Positions 17,255-26,643 of a DNA stretch of 64,000 nt are shown here, one piece after another; positions within the stretch are counted from its first letter, which is position 1; each line of letters starts with the position of its first letter. Source of the DNA: Algicoccus sp048820935 (GTDB taxonomy: Bacteria > Pseudomonadota > Gammaproteobacteria > Burkholderiales > Burkholderiaceae_B); contig NZ_JBMERD010000004.1 in NCBI RefSeq assembly GCF_048820935.1, positions 124,001 through 188,000 of the forward strand, written 5' to 3'. The notes below the pieces were generated by a model. That model saw nothing but the letters and a program-made list of their open reading frames with translations, was not told the DNA's origin and did not search any database. Made by a program: the position numbers and the translations under genes.

Positions 17255-18040
17255 ATGCTGTTTTTGTTGTCTCCCGCTAAAAAGCTTGACTATGACACCC
17301 CCTTGGGTACGAGTCTACATAGTGACCCCTTGTTTGTAGATGAAGCCAGCGTTTTGATTGATGTCCTGAAAGATAAAAGTGTTGAGGATGTCTCAAAGCT
17401 GATGTCATTGAGTCAGTCGCTCGCTGAGTTAAATGTTGATCGTTATCAGCAATGGTCAGCGCGGTTTAATTTGAGCAATGCGCGACCCGCTGCTTTGGCA
17501 TTTAATGGCGATGTCTATGAAGGTTTGCAAGCGCAAGATCTTTCAGAAAAGGATTTGCAATGGGCGCAAGACCATCTGGCCATTTTGAGTGGTTTGTATG
17601 GCGTGTTGCGTCCTTTGGATTTGATGCAGCCTTATCGACTGGAGATGGGCACTCGCCTAGAAAACCCAGCCGGTAAGAACTTATATGACTATTGGCGCGA
17701 AACCATTGCTCCCTATCTGAACGGGCGTTTGGCACGCCAGGCCTGCCCCATTGTGGTGAATCTGGCTTCGGAAGAGTATTTCAAGGCCGTGGATCGTAAG
17801 CAACTGAAAGCGCGCGTGATTCAGTGTGTTTTTCAGGATGAGAAATCAGGGCAATGGAAAGTCATTAGTTTCCACGCAAAACGTGCCCGAGGTTTAATGG
17901 CGCGTTATGCCATTAAACATCGGGTGACAGATGTCAAAGGTCTGACCCAGTTTAATGAGGAAGGTTACGCCTACGTACCTGAATTGTCTGATGAGGACAA
18001 ACTGGTCTTTCGGCGACCAGAAAACTGGAAGACTGACTAG
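17255..18040 (+). CDS. yaaA: peroxide stress protein YaaA (UPF0246)
   Basis: In E. coli YaaA lowers free iron and oxidative DNA damage during peroxide stress. The 261-residue product has the family N-terminus MLFLLSPAKKLDY, the AFNGDVYEGL and LSGLYGVLRPLDLMQPYRLEMG blocks, NLASEEYF and FHAKRARGLMARY. The ATG at 17255 is chosen because it begins exactly at the conserved end and has GGAG upstream. Its stop overlaps the end of the convergent FUSC gene by 4 bases. Confidence 0.92.
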   Translation: MLFLLSPAKKLDYDTPLGTSLHSDPLFVDEASVLIDVLKDKSVEDVSKLMSLSQSLAELNVDRYQQWSARFNLSNARPAALAFNGDVYEGLQAQDLSEKDLQWAQDHLAILSGLYGVLRPLDLMQPYRLEMGTRLENPAGKNLYDYWRETIAPYLNGRLARQACPIVVNLASEEYFKAVDRKQLKARVIQCVFQDEKSGQWKVISFHAKRARGLMARYAIKHRVTDVKGLTQFNEEGYAYVPELSDEDKLVFRRPENWKTD

Positions 18041-20220
18041 GTGCTTGCCGTTGCCGTAGCCGCAATGGCTGGTGGCTGCACGGCGTTGGATTCACGAATC
18101 ACGTTCTGTACAGCACGCTGCAACTGGTTTAGCTGAAAACCCCAGTTGATTGGTCCGGTCACTCGACTTGGATCGATGAGTTTTTCTGAGGCCTGCGTCA
18201 AGTCGTCCTGATCAAGTGCTTTGTCGAGCATGCAGAGCGCTTGTATTAAGGGGTCGAGTTCTTCTGGGGCGAGCTTTTTACCTTGCGTGATCAACGTAGA
18301 AATTTGAGCCGCCATGATGTGATTCTGAATCAGAAGGTTGTGGAACTCGGACACATGGCTTTGGTGAGCAGTGGGTTCACCGAGCATGCGGTAAAACGAT
18401 TGGGCAAAGTTACTAAAAGCCACCAAGGTGTCGCGTTGCGCCAAAGGCAGTGTGAGTGAAGCCAGTAGGCCTTGCGTCTTACCGTCACGTTGATTTTCTA
18501 ATAACGACAAACCTGCCTTGAGGTAGGCTTTGTTGGCCGCTTCCGCAGCACGGGCCAGTCCAGGCAGTGATTTGGATTCCCACCACGGTAAGAAATAACT
18601 ACAAACAAACGCGATGATCGAACCGATCAAGGTGTCGATTGCGCGCGCTTCCACAAAATCATAAGAAGATGGCAGCAATAGATGCAACGCGATTAACAGG
18701 GCGGCGGTGTTAAAGATAGTCGCCAGCATGTAGTTCACAATCACTAAGCTAAAGCCAATGATTAAAGACAGAACAAGCATCGCCTGTAGGGTGAGTTGAT
18801 CGCGAACCAGAATAATGGTGGCAAATGCGATCACACATCCGCCTAGCGTACCGACTAGTCGTGCGGTGTTGCGTTGTTTGGTCAAGATGAAAGCTGGTTT
18901 CATAATCACAATGACCGTGATGATGATCCAGTAGCCACGAGCTCCTAAGGCAGGTACTAATAAACCGATTGCCAGAGAAATGGCGACTGCGAGGGTGACG
19001 CGTAAAGAAAACCGAAACGTCGGGGAGCTCATCTTCAGGTTGCTGGTTAAAAGTCCCGGACGAAATGATTGACGCGACAGAAACTCGGTGAGTGGTGAGT
19101 CTAGTTGCTGCACGTTCAGTGTGGCTTCCTGTGGATCCTGATGAGTTTGCAAGATCATGTGTTCCACTAAACGGTTGGCTTTGCGAAGCCGTCTTAGAAC
19201 CAGCAAGCAGATCACATAAACTTCTGGATGTTCGGTATTGAAATCCTGTTGTTTCATCCGGTCGAGCTCATATTCAATCGCCAGTAGCTCGGCTTTGACA
19301 CTGTTGCGTCGATTGATTGGGCGCTCGCGTGTGATGGCTTCAGCGACCCGTTCCATCTCATTGGCCATTTTGTATAGGGCATCGCGCATGAAGAGGATGA
19401 TGTCTGCATCACCAAGTTCTTTGTGTAACTGCGTATAGTCCGTATGGGTGGCGGTCATGACCTCCATGATGTTGGTCATGTCGATAAACGTATTCCAGAC
19501 CATTTTTCGTCTGGGTTTGTTTTCGAGCGCCTGCGCCGATAAGTGCGGCATGATCATGTCGCGTGCCGCTTGATATTGGTCGCTGATGGCTGCCTGAGCC
19601 AAATGCAAATCACGATAGCCGGCATCAATGTCAACACCGGGCTCATACATGTGTGCACGGGCTTTTAGGTAACTGGCGGTCGAAAGTAAGGCAACTGACA
19701 GGCTTTGTTCTTGCTCGCGCAGCAATAAAAACCGACTGACAATAATGCTAAAGATGATGTAGAACAGTGCACCACCGACAGTCACAAAAGTATGGGTGAG
19801 CACCATGTCTTTGGAGAGTGGTGTGTGCATGGTGACGACCGTCAGCACCAAACAAGCGGTTCCGACAATCGCGCCACGTTTACCAAATACAGAAAGCATG
19901 GAGAAAAAGAACGCTTGTGCAACGACTGCGGCATAGAGAATGAAGTGATACGGGTTGGCATAACCCGTGACAGCGACCGTCAATCCTGTAAGGATGGTAC
20001 CGCCGATCATGGTGGTGACGCGTTGTCCGAGGGGGCCTGGTTGATCAATTAAGGCCACGCAAACGGCACCAAGTGCGCCCATCATGCCCTGCGTCGCACT
20101 ATCGGCGATAAAACCCACAATGATAAAGGCGAGCAGAACACCACCCGCACGACGTAATGCGCTTACAAAATAGTGGCTATAGATAAAACGTTGTAAACGG
20201 TTGAGCCGAGATTCGGTCAT
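18037..20220 (-). CDS. FUSC-family inner-membrane transporter (YccS/AaeB-like)
   Basis: A protein of about 727 residues with two blocks of hydrophobic helices (about residues 20-185 and 385-535 of this start), each followed by a cytoplasmic helical region, the layout of FUSC proteins such as AaeB that export aromatic acids. The motif GYWIIITVIVIMKPAF opens the second block. The start at 20220 (MTESRLNRLQRFIYSHYF) fits family N-termini; a start at 20337 has a better ribosome site (AAGGG) but adds an unusual 39-residue leader. The substrate is unknown. Confidence 0.85.
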   Translation of the reverse strand: MTESRLNRLQRFIYSHYFVSALRRAGGVLLAFIIVGFIADSATQGMMGALGAVCVALIDQPGPLGQRVTTMIGGTILTGLTVAVTGYANPYHFILYAAVVAQAFFFSMLSVFGKRGAIVGTACLVLTVVTMHTPLSKDMVLTHTFVTVGGALFYIIFSIIVSRFLLLREQEQSLSVALLSTASYLKARAHMYEPGVDIDAGYRDLHLAQAAISDQYQAARDMIMPHLSAQALENKPRRKMVWNTFIDMTNIMEVMTATHTDYTQLHKELGDADIILFMRDALYKMANEMERVAEAITRERPINRRNSVKAELLAIEYELDRMKQQDFNTEHPEVYVICLLVLRRLRKANRLVEHMILQTHQDPQEATLNVQQLDSPLTEFLSRQSFRPGLLTSNLKMSSPTFRFSLRVTLAVAISLAIGLLVPALGARGYWIIITVIVIMKPAFILTKQRNTARLVGTLGGCVIAFATIILVRDQLTLQAMLVLSLIIGFSLVIVNYMLATIFNTAALLIALHLLLPSSYDFVEARAIDTLIGSIIAFVCSYFLPWWESKSLPGLARAAEAANKAYLKAGLSLLENQRDGKTQGLLASLTLPLAQRDTLVAFSNFAQSFYRMLGEPTAHQSHVSEFHNLLIQNHIMAAQISTLITQGKKLAPEELDPLIQALCMLDKALDQDDLTQASEKLIDPSRVTGPINWGFQLNQLQRAVQNVIRESNAVQPPAIAATATAST

Positions 20221-20337
20221 GATTAAAAAATCCGTGTTTGATGGTCGTCGAACGCTGTAAAGAGAAAATATTAATTTGCTGTGTTGCTTTTGTGCAACAT
20301 GGTGGTATGTGAGCTTGTAGCATACAAAAAAGGACAT

Positions 20338-20788
20338 TTATTGCCCTTTATGTCGTCATTGTGCCATCAGAAGACTCAATCATACTGAGTCTTCTGTCTC
20401 GAGTTTGCCACAAACCATCTAGTGGTTTGCGCTGCACTGCGGAAAAAGTTAAATTGTAGGGTGCAAGGAAAAATGATTATCTACATGTTTTCTTGTCTTC
20501 TGTACAAGACCTGAGTAATCCTCTCAGGTTTGGGTCAGCTTTTTTGTCGAAGTTCGCGCCACAAGCGCTGAATGAGGCATCCGTTTCAATCCAGTGCATC
20601 TTTAAGGATGCGAGCCGAACCAAACGGTAAAAACTCGCAGTGCCTGTCGTGTATTTGGGTGGCCGGGCTCCGTGAGTCCGAAAGCGCCAGATATGTGGCA
20701 AGTATGTGCCAGTTTTTGGCGTCAACGCTGTTTTAATGGGCGTTAGTGCAACCGTAGTGGCAAGGCAGGTCATGAAAGGATATTTATC
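20338..20788. other. 450-base gap between divergent FUSC and ilv genes, with hairpins
   Basis: Holds a perfect 11-bp inverted repeat (20368-20378 with 20386-20396, CAGAAGACTCA arm), a second of 7 bp (CAAACCA 20411-20417 with TGGTTTG 20423-20429), and the possible ilv leader described separately. No other convincing gene; a minus-strand ORF here has no family resemblance. Confidence 0.5.
20473..20514 (+). promoter_or_regulatory. possible ilv leader peptide with following hairpins
   Basis: A 13-codon ORF (MIIYMFSCLLYKT) with two Ile and two Leu codons follows AAGGAA. Its end overlaps hairpins: ACCTGAG (20509-20515) pairs with CTCAGGT (20523-20529), and six T follow at 20540-20545. The layout suggests attenuation of the ilv operon by Ile/Leu supply. 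There is no Val codon, the ribosome-site spacing is short, and the T run is 10 bases past the stem, so this is tentative. Confidence 0.35.
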
Positions 20789-22507
20789 ATGGAATTAACA
20801 GGCGCAGAAATAGTAGTGCGCTGTCTGGCCGAAGAGAATGTTGATCATGTCTTTGGCTATCCGGGTGGTGCCGTGCTTTATATTTACGATGCCATTTTCG
20901 CCCAAAAAGATTTCAAGCATATTTTAGTTCGCCACGAGCAAGCCGCAGTGCATGCAGCGGATGCCTATGCGCGCGCCTCGGGTGAGGTCGGTGTCGCATT
21001 GGTCACGAGTGGCCCGGGTGCAACGAATGCCGTGACAGGCATTGCAACAGCCTACACAGACTCGATCCCGATGGTCATCCTGACAGGTCAGGTGCCAACG
21101 CATGCCATTGGTGAAGACGCGTTCCAAGAATGCGACACTGTGGGCATTACACGACCCATCGTGAAGCACAACTTTTTGGTACGTGATGTGCGTGATCTGG
21201 CCGATGTGATGCGTAAAGCGTTTTATATCGCGCGTACAGGTCGTCCAGGTCCCGTGCTAGTCGATATTCCCAAAGACGTCACCATCGCAAAAACACGCTA
21301 CACACCACCCACGTCTGAAGTGGTGATGCGTTCATACTCGCCTGTAGTGAAAGGCCACCAGGGACAAATTAAGAAAGCTGTGCAGATGTTGATGCAAGCA
21401 GAGCGCCCTATGATTTACACCGGTGGTGGTGTGATTCTGTCGGAAGCCTCCGAAGAGTTGCGTACGCTGGTGCGACGTTTGAACGTACCTTGCACAAATA
21501 CATTGATGGGCTTGGGCTCCTATCCCGCATCTGATAATTTGTTTGTGGGCATGCTAGGCATGCATGGTACGTATGAAGCCAATATGGCCATGCAGAACTG
21601 TGACGTCTTGTTGGCAGTTGGTGCCCGATTTGATGATCGTGTGATCGGTAATCCAAAACACTTTGCACAAGCACCGCACCGAATTATTCATATTGACGTG
21701 GATCCATCTTCGATTTCAAAACGCGTCAAAGTCGATGTGCCGATCGTTGGGAATGTGAAAGATGTATTGATCGAGCTGACCAATCAGCTTGAGACAGCCA
21801 TGCAAGAAACAACCCGTAATGAGGCTGCACTGGCGAAATGGTGGGAACAAATCGAAGCTTGGCGGGGTAAGAACTGCCTTGCTTACACCCCATCAGATGA
21901 GTTGATTAAACCTCAGTCTGTCATTGAAACACTCTGGAAAATCACAGAAGGCGAAGCCTATGTGACGTCAGATGTGGGTCAACACCAGATGTGGGCTGCT
22001 CAGTATTACGGTTTCGATAAGCCACGCCGCTGGATCAACTCAGGTGGTCTAGGCACGATGGGTGTTGGTTTGCCGTACGCCATGGGTGTACAGATGGCTT
22101 ATCCGGATGCAACCGTGGCCTGTGTGACCGGCGAAGGTTCAATTCAGATGAACATCCAAGAATTGTCTACCTGCAAACAATATGGGTTAACACCCAAGAT
22201 TTTGTGCCTGAACAACCGCTATTTAGGCATGGTGCGTCAGTGGCAGGAGATTGAGTACGGTTCACGTTATTCTGAATCCTATATGGATGCGTTGCCTGAT
22301 TTTGTAGCGCTGGCACAAGCCTATGGTCACGTCGGCATGCGAATCGATAAACCGTCTGATCTGGAAGGTGCGATGCGAGAAGCGTTTGCGATGAAAGATC
22401 GGCTCGTGTTTATGGACATCATTACGGATCGTTCTGAAAACGTCTGGCCGATGGTCAAGGCTGGTAAGGGTCTGACCGAGATGTTGCTCGGTTCAGAAGA
22501 CCTGTAG
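20789..22507 (+). CDS. ilvI: acetolactate synthase, large (catalytic) subunit
   Basis: Condenses two pyruvate, or pyruvate and 2-oxobutyrate, using ThDP: the first common step of Val, Leu and Ile synthesis. The 572-residue protein has the N-terminal ThDP domain with catalytic Glu in LVRHEQAAVHAADAYAR, the middle FAD-like domain, and a C-terminal ThDP/Mg motif in the form TGEGSIQMNIQEL ... LNNRYLGMV. GEG in place of GDG is, from memory, usual in Burkholderiales. AAAGGA precedes the ATG. First gene of ilvI-ilvH-ilvC. Confidence 0.97.
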   Translation: MELTGAEIVVRCLAEENVDHVFGYPGGAVLYIYDAIFAQKDFKHILVRHEQAAVHAADAYARASGEVGVALVTSGPGATNAVTGIATAYTDSIPMVILTGQVPTHAIGEDAFQECDTVGITRPIVKHNFLVRDVRDLADVMRKAFYIARTGRPGPVLVDIPKDVTIAKTRYTPPTSEVVMRSYSPVVKGHQGQIKKAVQMLMQAERPMIYTGGGVILSEASEELRTLVRRLNVPCTNTLMGLGSYPASDNLFVGMLGMHGTYEANMAMQNCDVLLAVGARFDDRVIGNPKHFAQAPHRIIHIDVDPSSISKRVKVDVPIVGNVKDVLIELTNQLETAMQETTRNEAALAKWWEQIEAWRGKNCLAYTPSDELIKPQSVIETLWKITEGEAYVTSDVGQHQMWAAQYYGFDKPRRWINSGGLGTMGVGLPYAMGVQMAYPDATVACVTGEGSIQMNIQELSTCKQYGLTPKILCLNNRYLGMVRQWQEIEYGSRYSESYMDALPDFVALAQAYGHVGMRIDKPSDLEGAMREAFAMKDRLVFMDIITDRSENVWPMVKAGKGLTEMLLGSEDL

Positions 22508-22518
22508 GGAGTTGCATC

Positions 22519-23010
22519 ATGAAACATATGATTTCCATCCTCATGGAAAACGAACCCGGTGCGCTCTCGCGCGTGATTGGTCTGTTCTCAGCGCGCGGCT
22601 ACAACATTGAAACATTGAGTGTGGCCCCGACTGAAGATCCGACTATGTCACGTCTGACATTGACGACCTGTGGTTCTGAAGCCATTATCGAACAGATCAC
22701 CAAACACTTAAATCGTTTGATTGAAGTGGTAAAACTGGTGGATTTGTCCGAAGGTCCGCACATTGAGCGTGAACTCATGCTGATTAAAGTGCGTGCCGTT
22801 GGCAAAGAGCGCGAAGAGATTAAGCGGCTGGTGGATATCTTCCGCGGTAGTATCGTTGACGTGACCGACAAGACGTATACCGTCGAGCTCACTGGCAACC
22901 AGCAGAAGATGCAAGCGTTTATTAATGCACTGGATCGGACCTCGATTCTGGAAACGGTTCGGACCGGCGCCTGTGGCGTGGGTCGTGGTGAACGGATTCT
23001 CAGGCTCTGA
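22519..23010 (+). CDS. ilvH: acetolactate synthase, small (regulatory) subunit
   Basis: A 163-residue regulatory subunit that activates the large subunit and binds valine as feedback inhibitor. It has an N-terminal ACT domain (MISILMENEPGALSRVIGLF, RGYNIETLSVAPTED) and the C-terminal half with GSIVDVTDKTYTVELTG and the conserved TGACGVGRGE region. It begins 11 bases after ilvI with GGGAG upstream, so the two are cotranscribed. Confidence 0.97.
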   Translation: MKHMISILMENEPGALSRVIGLFSARGYNIETLSVAPTEDPTMSRLTLTTCGSEAIIEQITKHLNRLIEVVKLVDLSEGPHIERELMLIKVRAVGKEREEIKRLVDIFRGSIVDVTDKTYTVELTGNQQKMQAFINALDRTSILETVRTGACGVGRGERILRL

Positions 23011-23022
23011 ACGATCTCGCAG

Positions 23023-23058
23023 GAGGGTGGTTTTGTTACCCTCACTCAGTTTTTAAGA
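23023..23058 (+). terminator. weak hairpin between ilvH and ilvC
   Basis: GAGGGT (23023-23028) pairs with ACCCTC (23038-23043), with TTTTT a few bases later. Six base pairs only; more likely a partial terminator or processing site within the operon. Confidence 0.35.
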
Positions 23059-23081
23059 CATTCAATTTATCTGGAGTTTGT

Positions 23082-24098
23082 ATGAAAGTTTTTTACGACA
23101 AGGATTGCGATCTTTCGCTGATTAAAGGCAAAACCGTGGCAATTATCGGCTACGGTTCACAAGGTCACGCACACGCGCTGAACCTGCATGAGTCAGGCGT
23201 CAACGTGGTGGTGGGTCTGCGTAAAGGTGGCGCATCCTGGTCCAAAGCAGAAAACGCTGGCCTGAAAGTTTCTGAAGTGGCAGATGCCGCTCGCCAAGCT
23301 GATCTCGTGATGGTGTTGTTGCCTGACGAGAACATCGCTCAGGTCTACAACGAGCATATTCACGACAACATGAAGTCTGGTGCAGCCTTGGCGTTTGCTC
23401 ACGGCTTTAACGTGCACTATGGTCAAGTTGTACCCCGTGAAGATCTGGACGTCATCATGATTGCGCCTAAAGCACCTGGTCACACAGTGCGCGGTACCTA
23501 CAGCCAAGGTGGTGGTGTGCCAGCCCTGATCGCAGTTCATCAAGACAAATCGGGTGCAGCCCGTGATGTGGCGCTGTCCTACGCTGCAGCCATCGGTAGC
23601 GGCCGTGCTGGTATTATCGAAACCAACTTCCGCGAAGAGACCGAAACCGACTTGTTTGGTGAACAGGCCGTCTTGTGTGGTGGTGCCGTTGAACTGATCA
23701 AAGCAGGTTTTGAGACACTGGTTGAAGCAGGTTACGCACCCGAAATGGCTTACTTCGAGTGCTTGCATGAACTCAAGTTGATCGTTGACCTGATCTACGA
23801 AGGCGGTATCGCCAACATGAACTACTCGATCTCGAACAACGCGGAATACGGTGAGTATGTGACCGGCCCCCGTATCGTGACAGAAGAAACCCGCAAAGCG
23901 ATGCGCGAATGTTTGCACGACATTCAGACTGGTGAATACGCCAAGAGCTTTATCCTGGAAAACCAGGCTGGCGCACCCACACTGACATCACGTCGTCGCA
24001 TCAATGCCGAATCTGAGATCGAGCGTATCGGTGGTCAGTTGCGTGCCATGATGCCTTGGATCGCAGCCAACAAGCTGGTCGACAAAACCAAGAACTAA
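23082..24098 (+). CDS. ilvC: ketol-acid reductoisomerase
   Basis: NADPH- and Mg-dependent isomerisation and reduction of acetolactate or acetohydroxybutyrate. The 338 residues match the short class I form. Visible: nucleotide loop IIGYGSQGHAHALNL, the proline-rich APKAPGHTVRGTY, the metal-binding acidic block TETDLFGEQAVLCGG and ECLHELKLIVDLIYEGG. TCTGGAG precedes the ATG. Last gene of the ilv operon, followed by a strong terminator. Confidence 0.98.
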   Translation: MKVFYDKDCDLSLIKGKTVAIIGYGSQGHAHALNLHESGVNVVVGLRKGGASWSKAENAGLKVSEVADAARQADLVMVLLPDENIAQVYNEHIHDNMKSGAALAFAHGFNVHYGQVVPREDLDVIMIAPKAPGHTVRGTYSQGGGVPALIAVHQDKSGAARDVALSYAAAIGSGRAGIIETNFREETETDLFGEQAVLCGGAVELIKAGFETLVEAGYAPEMAYFECLHELKLIVDLIYEGGIANMNYSISNNAEYGEYVTGPRIVTEETRKAMRECLHDIQTGEYAKSFILENQAGAPTLTSRRRINAESEIERIGGQLRAMMPWIAANKLVDKTKN

Positions 24099-24167
24099 TT
24101 GGGTTTTTGGGGTAAATTGGATGACAGTGAATCTCGATTCGAGGGGTTCGCTGTCGTCGGATTCATC

Positions 24168-24195
24168 AAAAGCGTCCTTCGGGGCGCTTTTTTTC
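24168..24195 (+). terminator. strong terminator after ilvC
   Basis: AAAGCGTCC-TTCG-GGGCGCTTT forms a 9-bp stem (one G-U pair) with a TTCG loop, followed by a T run. Confidence 0.88.
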
Positions 24196-24258
24196 GGTTA
24201 ACCTTCGGCATTATCCATTGCATTCGGCATCACTTTGCCGACAATTTTTGATACTTTT

Positions 24259-24909
24259 ATGAATAAACCGCATTATCCCCATCCGATCATTGCCCGCGAG
24301 GGTTGGCCATTTTTGGCGATCGCTGTTGTTGTGGCGTTGTTGGTGACTTACTGGTCGCCGGCGGTGTCGATTATTTTCTGGATTTTGGCACTGTTTGTAT
24401 TGCAGTTTTTTCGGGACCCTGCTCGCGAAGGTAGTACAGACCCACTGGCTGTTTTAAGCCCTGCGGATGGCCGAATCGTGATGATTGCCGAGGTGGATGA
24501 TCCATACGCGGATCGCAAAGCTTTGAAGATCAGTGTTTTTATGAACGTCTTTAATGTGCACAGTAATCGCAGTCCAGTTGATGGCATTGTGCGCAAAGTA
24601 GAATATTTCCCTGGGAAGTTTTTTAACGCCGCATTAGATAAAGCGTCCTTGCAGAACGAACGCAATGCCATGGTGATCGAAACACCCGATGGCAGTCTTG
24701 TGACAGCTGTGCAAGTGGCTGGTTTGGTCGCTAAGCGAATTCTTTGCTATGCCAAAGCAGACGATCATCTCGCACGAGGTCAACGTTATGGATTTATTCG
24801 TTTTGGATCCAGAGTAGACGTTTATCTGCCCCTGGGCTCACGACCGCGGGTTGCGATTGGTGACAAAGTTAGTGCGACAAGCACAGTGCTCGCCCAAATC
24901 AAGAGTTAA
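24259..24909 (+). CDS. psd: phosphatidylserine decarboxylase (short, archaeal/PSD-A type)
   Basis: Makes phosphatidylethanolamine from phosphatidylserine. The 216-residue proenzyme has two N-terminal membrane segments (about 12-50), the block ADGRIVMI, FMNVFNVHSNRSPVDG, and near the C-terminus the self-cleavage site LGS in YLPLGSRPRV, where the Ser becomes the pyruvoyl group. The ATG at 24259 is preferred to the TTG at 24235, as residues before MNKPHYPHP are atypical; no strong ribosome site is visible for either. Coupled with pssA five bases on. Confidence 0.92.
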   Translation: MNKPHYPHPIIAREGWPFLAIAVVVALLVTYWSPAVSIIFWILALFVLQFFRDPAREGSTDPLAVLSPADGRIVMIAEVDDPYADRKALKISVFMNVFNVHSNRSPVDGIVRKVEYFPGKFFNAALDKASLQNERNAMVIETPDGSLVTAVQVAGLVAKRILCYAKADDHLARGQRYGFIRFGSRVDVYLPLGSRPRVAIGDKVSATSTVLAQIKS

Positions 24910-24914
24910 ATAGC

Positions 24915-25691
24915 ATGCAAGAAACCGAGATCATTCGCGATCGAAAAGAGCTTGAAAGACGTCGTAAAGCGATTTATTTGTTACCCAATAGCTTTACAAC
25001 AGCGGCTTTGTTTACAGGTTTTTTTGCCGTTGTGCAAGCCATGAATGGCAAGTTCGAAATGGCAGCGATTGCGATTTTTATCGCCATGGTGCTAGATGGC
25101 ATGGATGGACGCGTTGCGCGTTTGACCAATACGCAATCGGCATTTGGTGAGCAATACGACTCTTTGTCGGATATGACCTCATTTGGCGTTGCGCCGGCTT
25201 TGGTGGCTTATCAGTTCTCTTTGGCGGCTTTAGGTCGTTGGGGTTGGCTGGCTGCATTTATTTATGTGGCAGGTGCTGCACTTAGGTTAGCTCGCTTCAA
25301 TACCAATATCGCTGTCGTCGATAAACGGTTTTTTCAAGGCCTGCCTAGCCCAGCAGCCGCAGCTTTGGTTGCGGGTTTTGTTTGGTTGGTCCAGGATAGT
25401 CGTTTGCTGGTGCCACCTGAGGTTCTTGCGTGGCTGATGTTTGCAATTACTGTGTATGCCGGTGTGACAATGGTCAGTGATGCGCCGTTTTACAGTGGTA
25501 AAAGCTTTGCGCTAAGGCGCAGTGTGCCGTTTTGGGCGCTACTCGTCGTGGTCGCTGTGTTTGTGTTTGTCTCAAGTAATCCGCCCGTGGCCTTATTCGG
25601 TTTGTTTGTGGTGTACGGTTTGTCGGGGTGGGTCGTCTGGGGTTGGCGCTTATACCGACTTCGCAGTCGGCGTCGTACAGTCAAACATTAA
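24915..25691 (+). CDS. pssA: CDP-diacylglycerol-serine O-phosphatidyltransferase
   Basis: Makes phosphatidylserine, the substrate of Psd encoded just upstream. The 258-residue membrane protein carries the CDP-alcohol phosphotransferase motif D-G-x2-D-G-R-x-A-R-x8-G-x3-D-x3-D (DGMDGRVARLTNTQSAFGEQ then YDSLSD). About seven to eight hydrophobic helices are visible. The psd-pssA pair forms a small phospholipid operon. Confidence 0.95.
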   Translation: MQETEIIRDRKELERRRKAIYLLPNSFTTAALFTGFFAVVQAMNGKFEMAAIAIFIAMVLDGMDGRVARLTNTQSAFGEQYDSLSDMTSFGVAPALVAYQFSLAALGRWGWLAAFIYVAGAALRLARFNTNIAVVDKRFFQGLPSPAAAALVAGFVWLVQDSRLLVPPEVLAWLMFAITVYAGVTMVSDAPFYSGKSFALRRSVPFWALLVVVAVFVFVSSNPPVALFGLFVVYGLSGWVVWGWRLYRLRSRRRTVKH

Positions 25692-25699
25692 GTCATCAC

Positions 25700-25725
25700 C
25701 TTATCGGACCCCATGGGTCCGATAA
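25700..25725. terminator. palindrome after pssA
   Basis: CTTATCGGACC pairs perfectly with GGTCCGATAAG. Only a weak T run follows. It sits between convergent genes and may terminate both. Confidence 0.55.
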
Positions 25726-25752
25726 GTATTTCTGCTTAATTAATTGCGCGCT

Positions 25753-26295
25753 TCAGAGTTTGCTGAAATCTGCATCTTCAGAAAACCAAGGGTCTGGCCC
25801 TGGATGGAAGTTTGTGACTTGTTTGCCTTCAGGGCCCAGATAAATGCTCATCAAGGAGTGCCAGACGTCACTTTGCAGATATCGGTATGACCAGACAACT
25901 TTGCGTGATCCGGATGGGCCAACCATAGTGTCCTCAGCCGGCGGTCCGAACGTACAACGTAGATCTTCAGCGGTCCAGATTCCGCGACGCAGGCGTTCAA
26001 AGGAGTCATTCGTAAGCACTTGTTCAAGCTGACCCGTTTCGCCGGTTTTACTGATATCTACAGCCCATGCCGTCTGTCCGCTCGGTTGTTGTGACCAGAC
26101 AGCACGTTTGCTGCCGTCTTCTAAATCACATAACACAGTGGGTTTTCCAAAAGTACTTTCGAGTTCACTGAATGGTGTGCCCGGTGGGACGTCTTTGAAC
26201 TGAGTACAGCCACCAATGGCAAGTAGTGCAGCCAGTATGGTGAGTTTAACGGGCAGGCGTTTGTGGCCCTGTTTGGAAGAAGATTGTTTCATCAT
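25753..26295 (-). CDS. predicted lipoprotein with two BamE/SmpA-like repeats
   Basis: About 180 residues with a lipoprotein signal (lipobox LAIGGC). The mature part has two similar units: VPPGTPFSELESTFGKPTVLC, written here as VPPGTPFSELES with FGKPT, and GIWTAEDLRCTFGPP. Each resembles the start of SmpA/OmlA (BamE-like) folds, and WSYRY ends a strand expected in that fold. It is probably periplasmic and membrane-anchored. The function is unknown. Start taken at the MMKQ pair; a longer frame to 26346 is possible. Confidence 0.7.
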   Translation of the reverse strand: MMKQSSSKQGHKRLPVKLTILAALLAIGGCTQFKDVPPGTPFSELESTFGKPTVLCDLEDGSKRAVWSQQPSGQTAWAVDISKTGETGQLEQVLTNDSFERLRRGIWTAEDLRCTFGPPAEDTMVGPSGSRKVVWSYRYLQSDVWHSLMSIYLGPEGKQVTNFHPGPDPWFSEDADFSKL

Positions 26296-26517
26296 GAATA
26301 AACCTGTTCGGTTTGATAACCTCAAAAGCGTGAGACCAATCGTCACTGATCGGTGAATACCTTTAATTTTGCCAGAACATCAGATGATGCGACGTTTTTT
26401 ATCTGGGTTCCTCATGAAATCTAAGCGGGGGAATCTAAACCGGATGGTTAGCGTATGGGTTTTTGGGATGGATTTACGTAATTTCATTTGCTAACGTTTC
26501 AAAATGTCAAAAAAATG

Positions 26518-26523
26518 TATAAT
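26518..26523 (+). promoter_or_regulatory. -10 element of the rpsO promoter
   Basis: Perfect TATAAT, 120 bases before rpsO, in an A/T-rich stretch; the -35 (TTTCAA at 26497-26502) is weak. The leader between is long enough for S15 autoregulation, but a specific fold was not verified. Confidence 0.55.
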
Positions 26524-26643
26524 TACTCGGTTGTACGGTCAGTTTTTCCATCAGGATGGAGCTGTGCTGTATAGACGAATACAAATCAATTGTTCATCAC
26601 GCTGTACCCCCTCAGGTTCAGCGCACGTTAAAAGAGGATTCAC

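Noticed and set aside
20477..20773. 98-residue minus-strand ORF in the ilv leader
   Set aside because: Cysteine- and arginine-rich without family features, no ribosome site, and it overlaps the leader of ilvI; taken as chance.
23193..23918. 241-residue ORF opposite ilvC
   Set aside because: His/Cys/Phe-rich mirror of a highly conserved gene; typical shadow frame.
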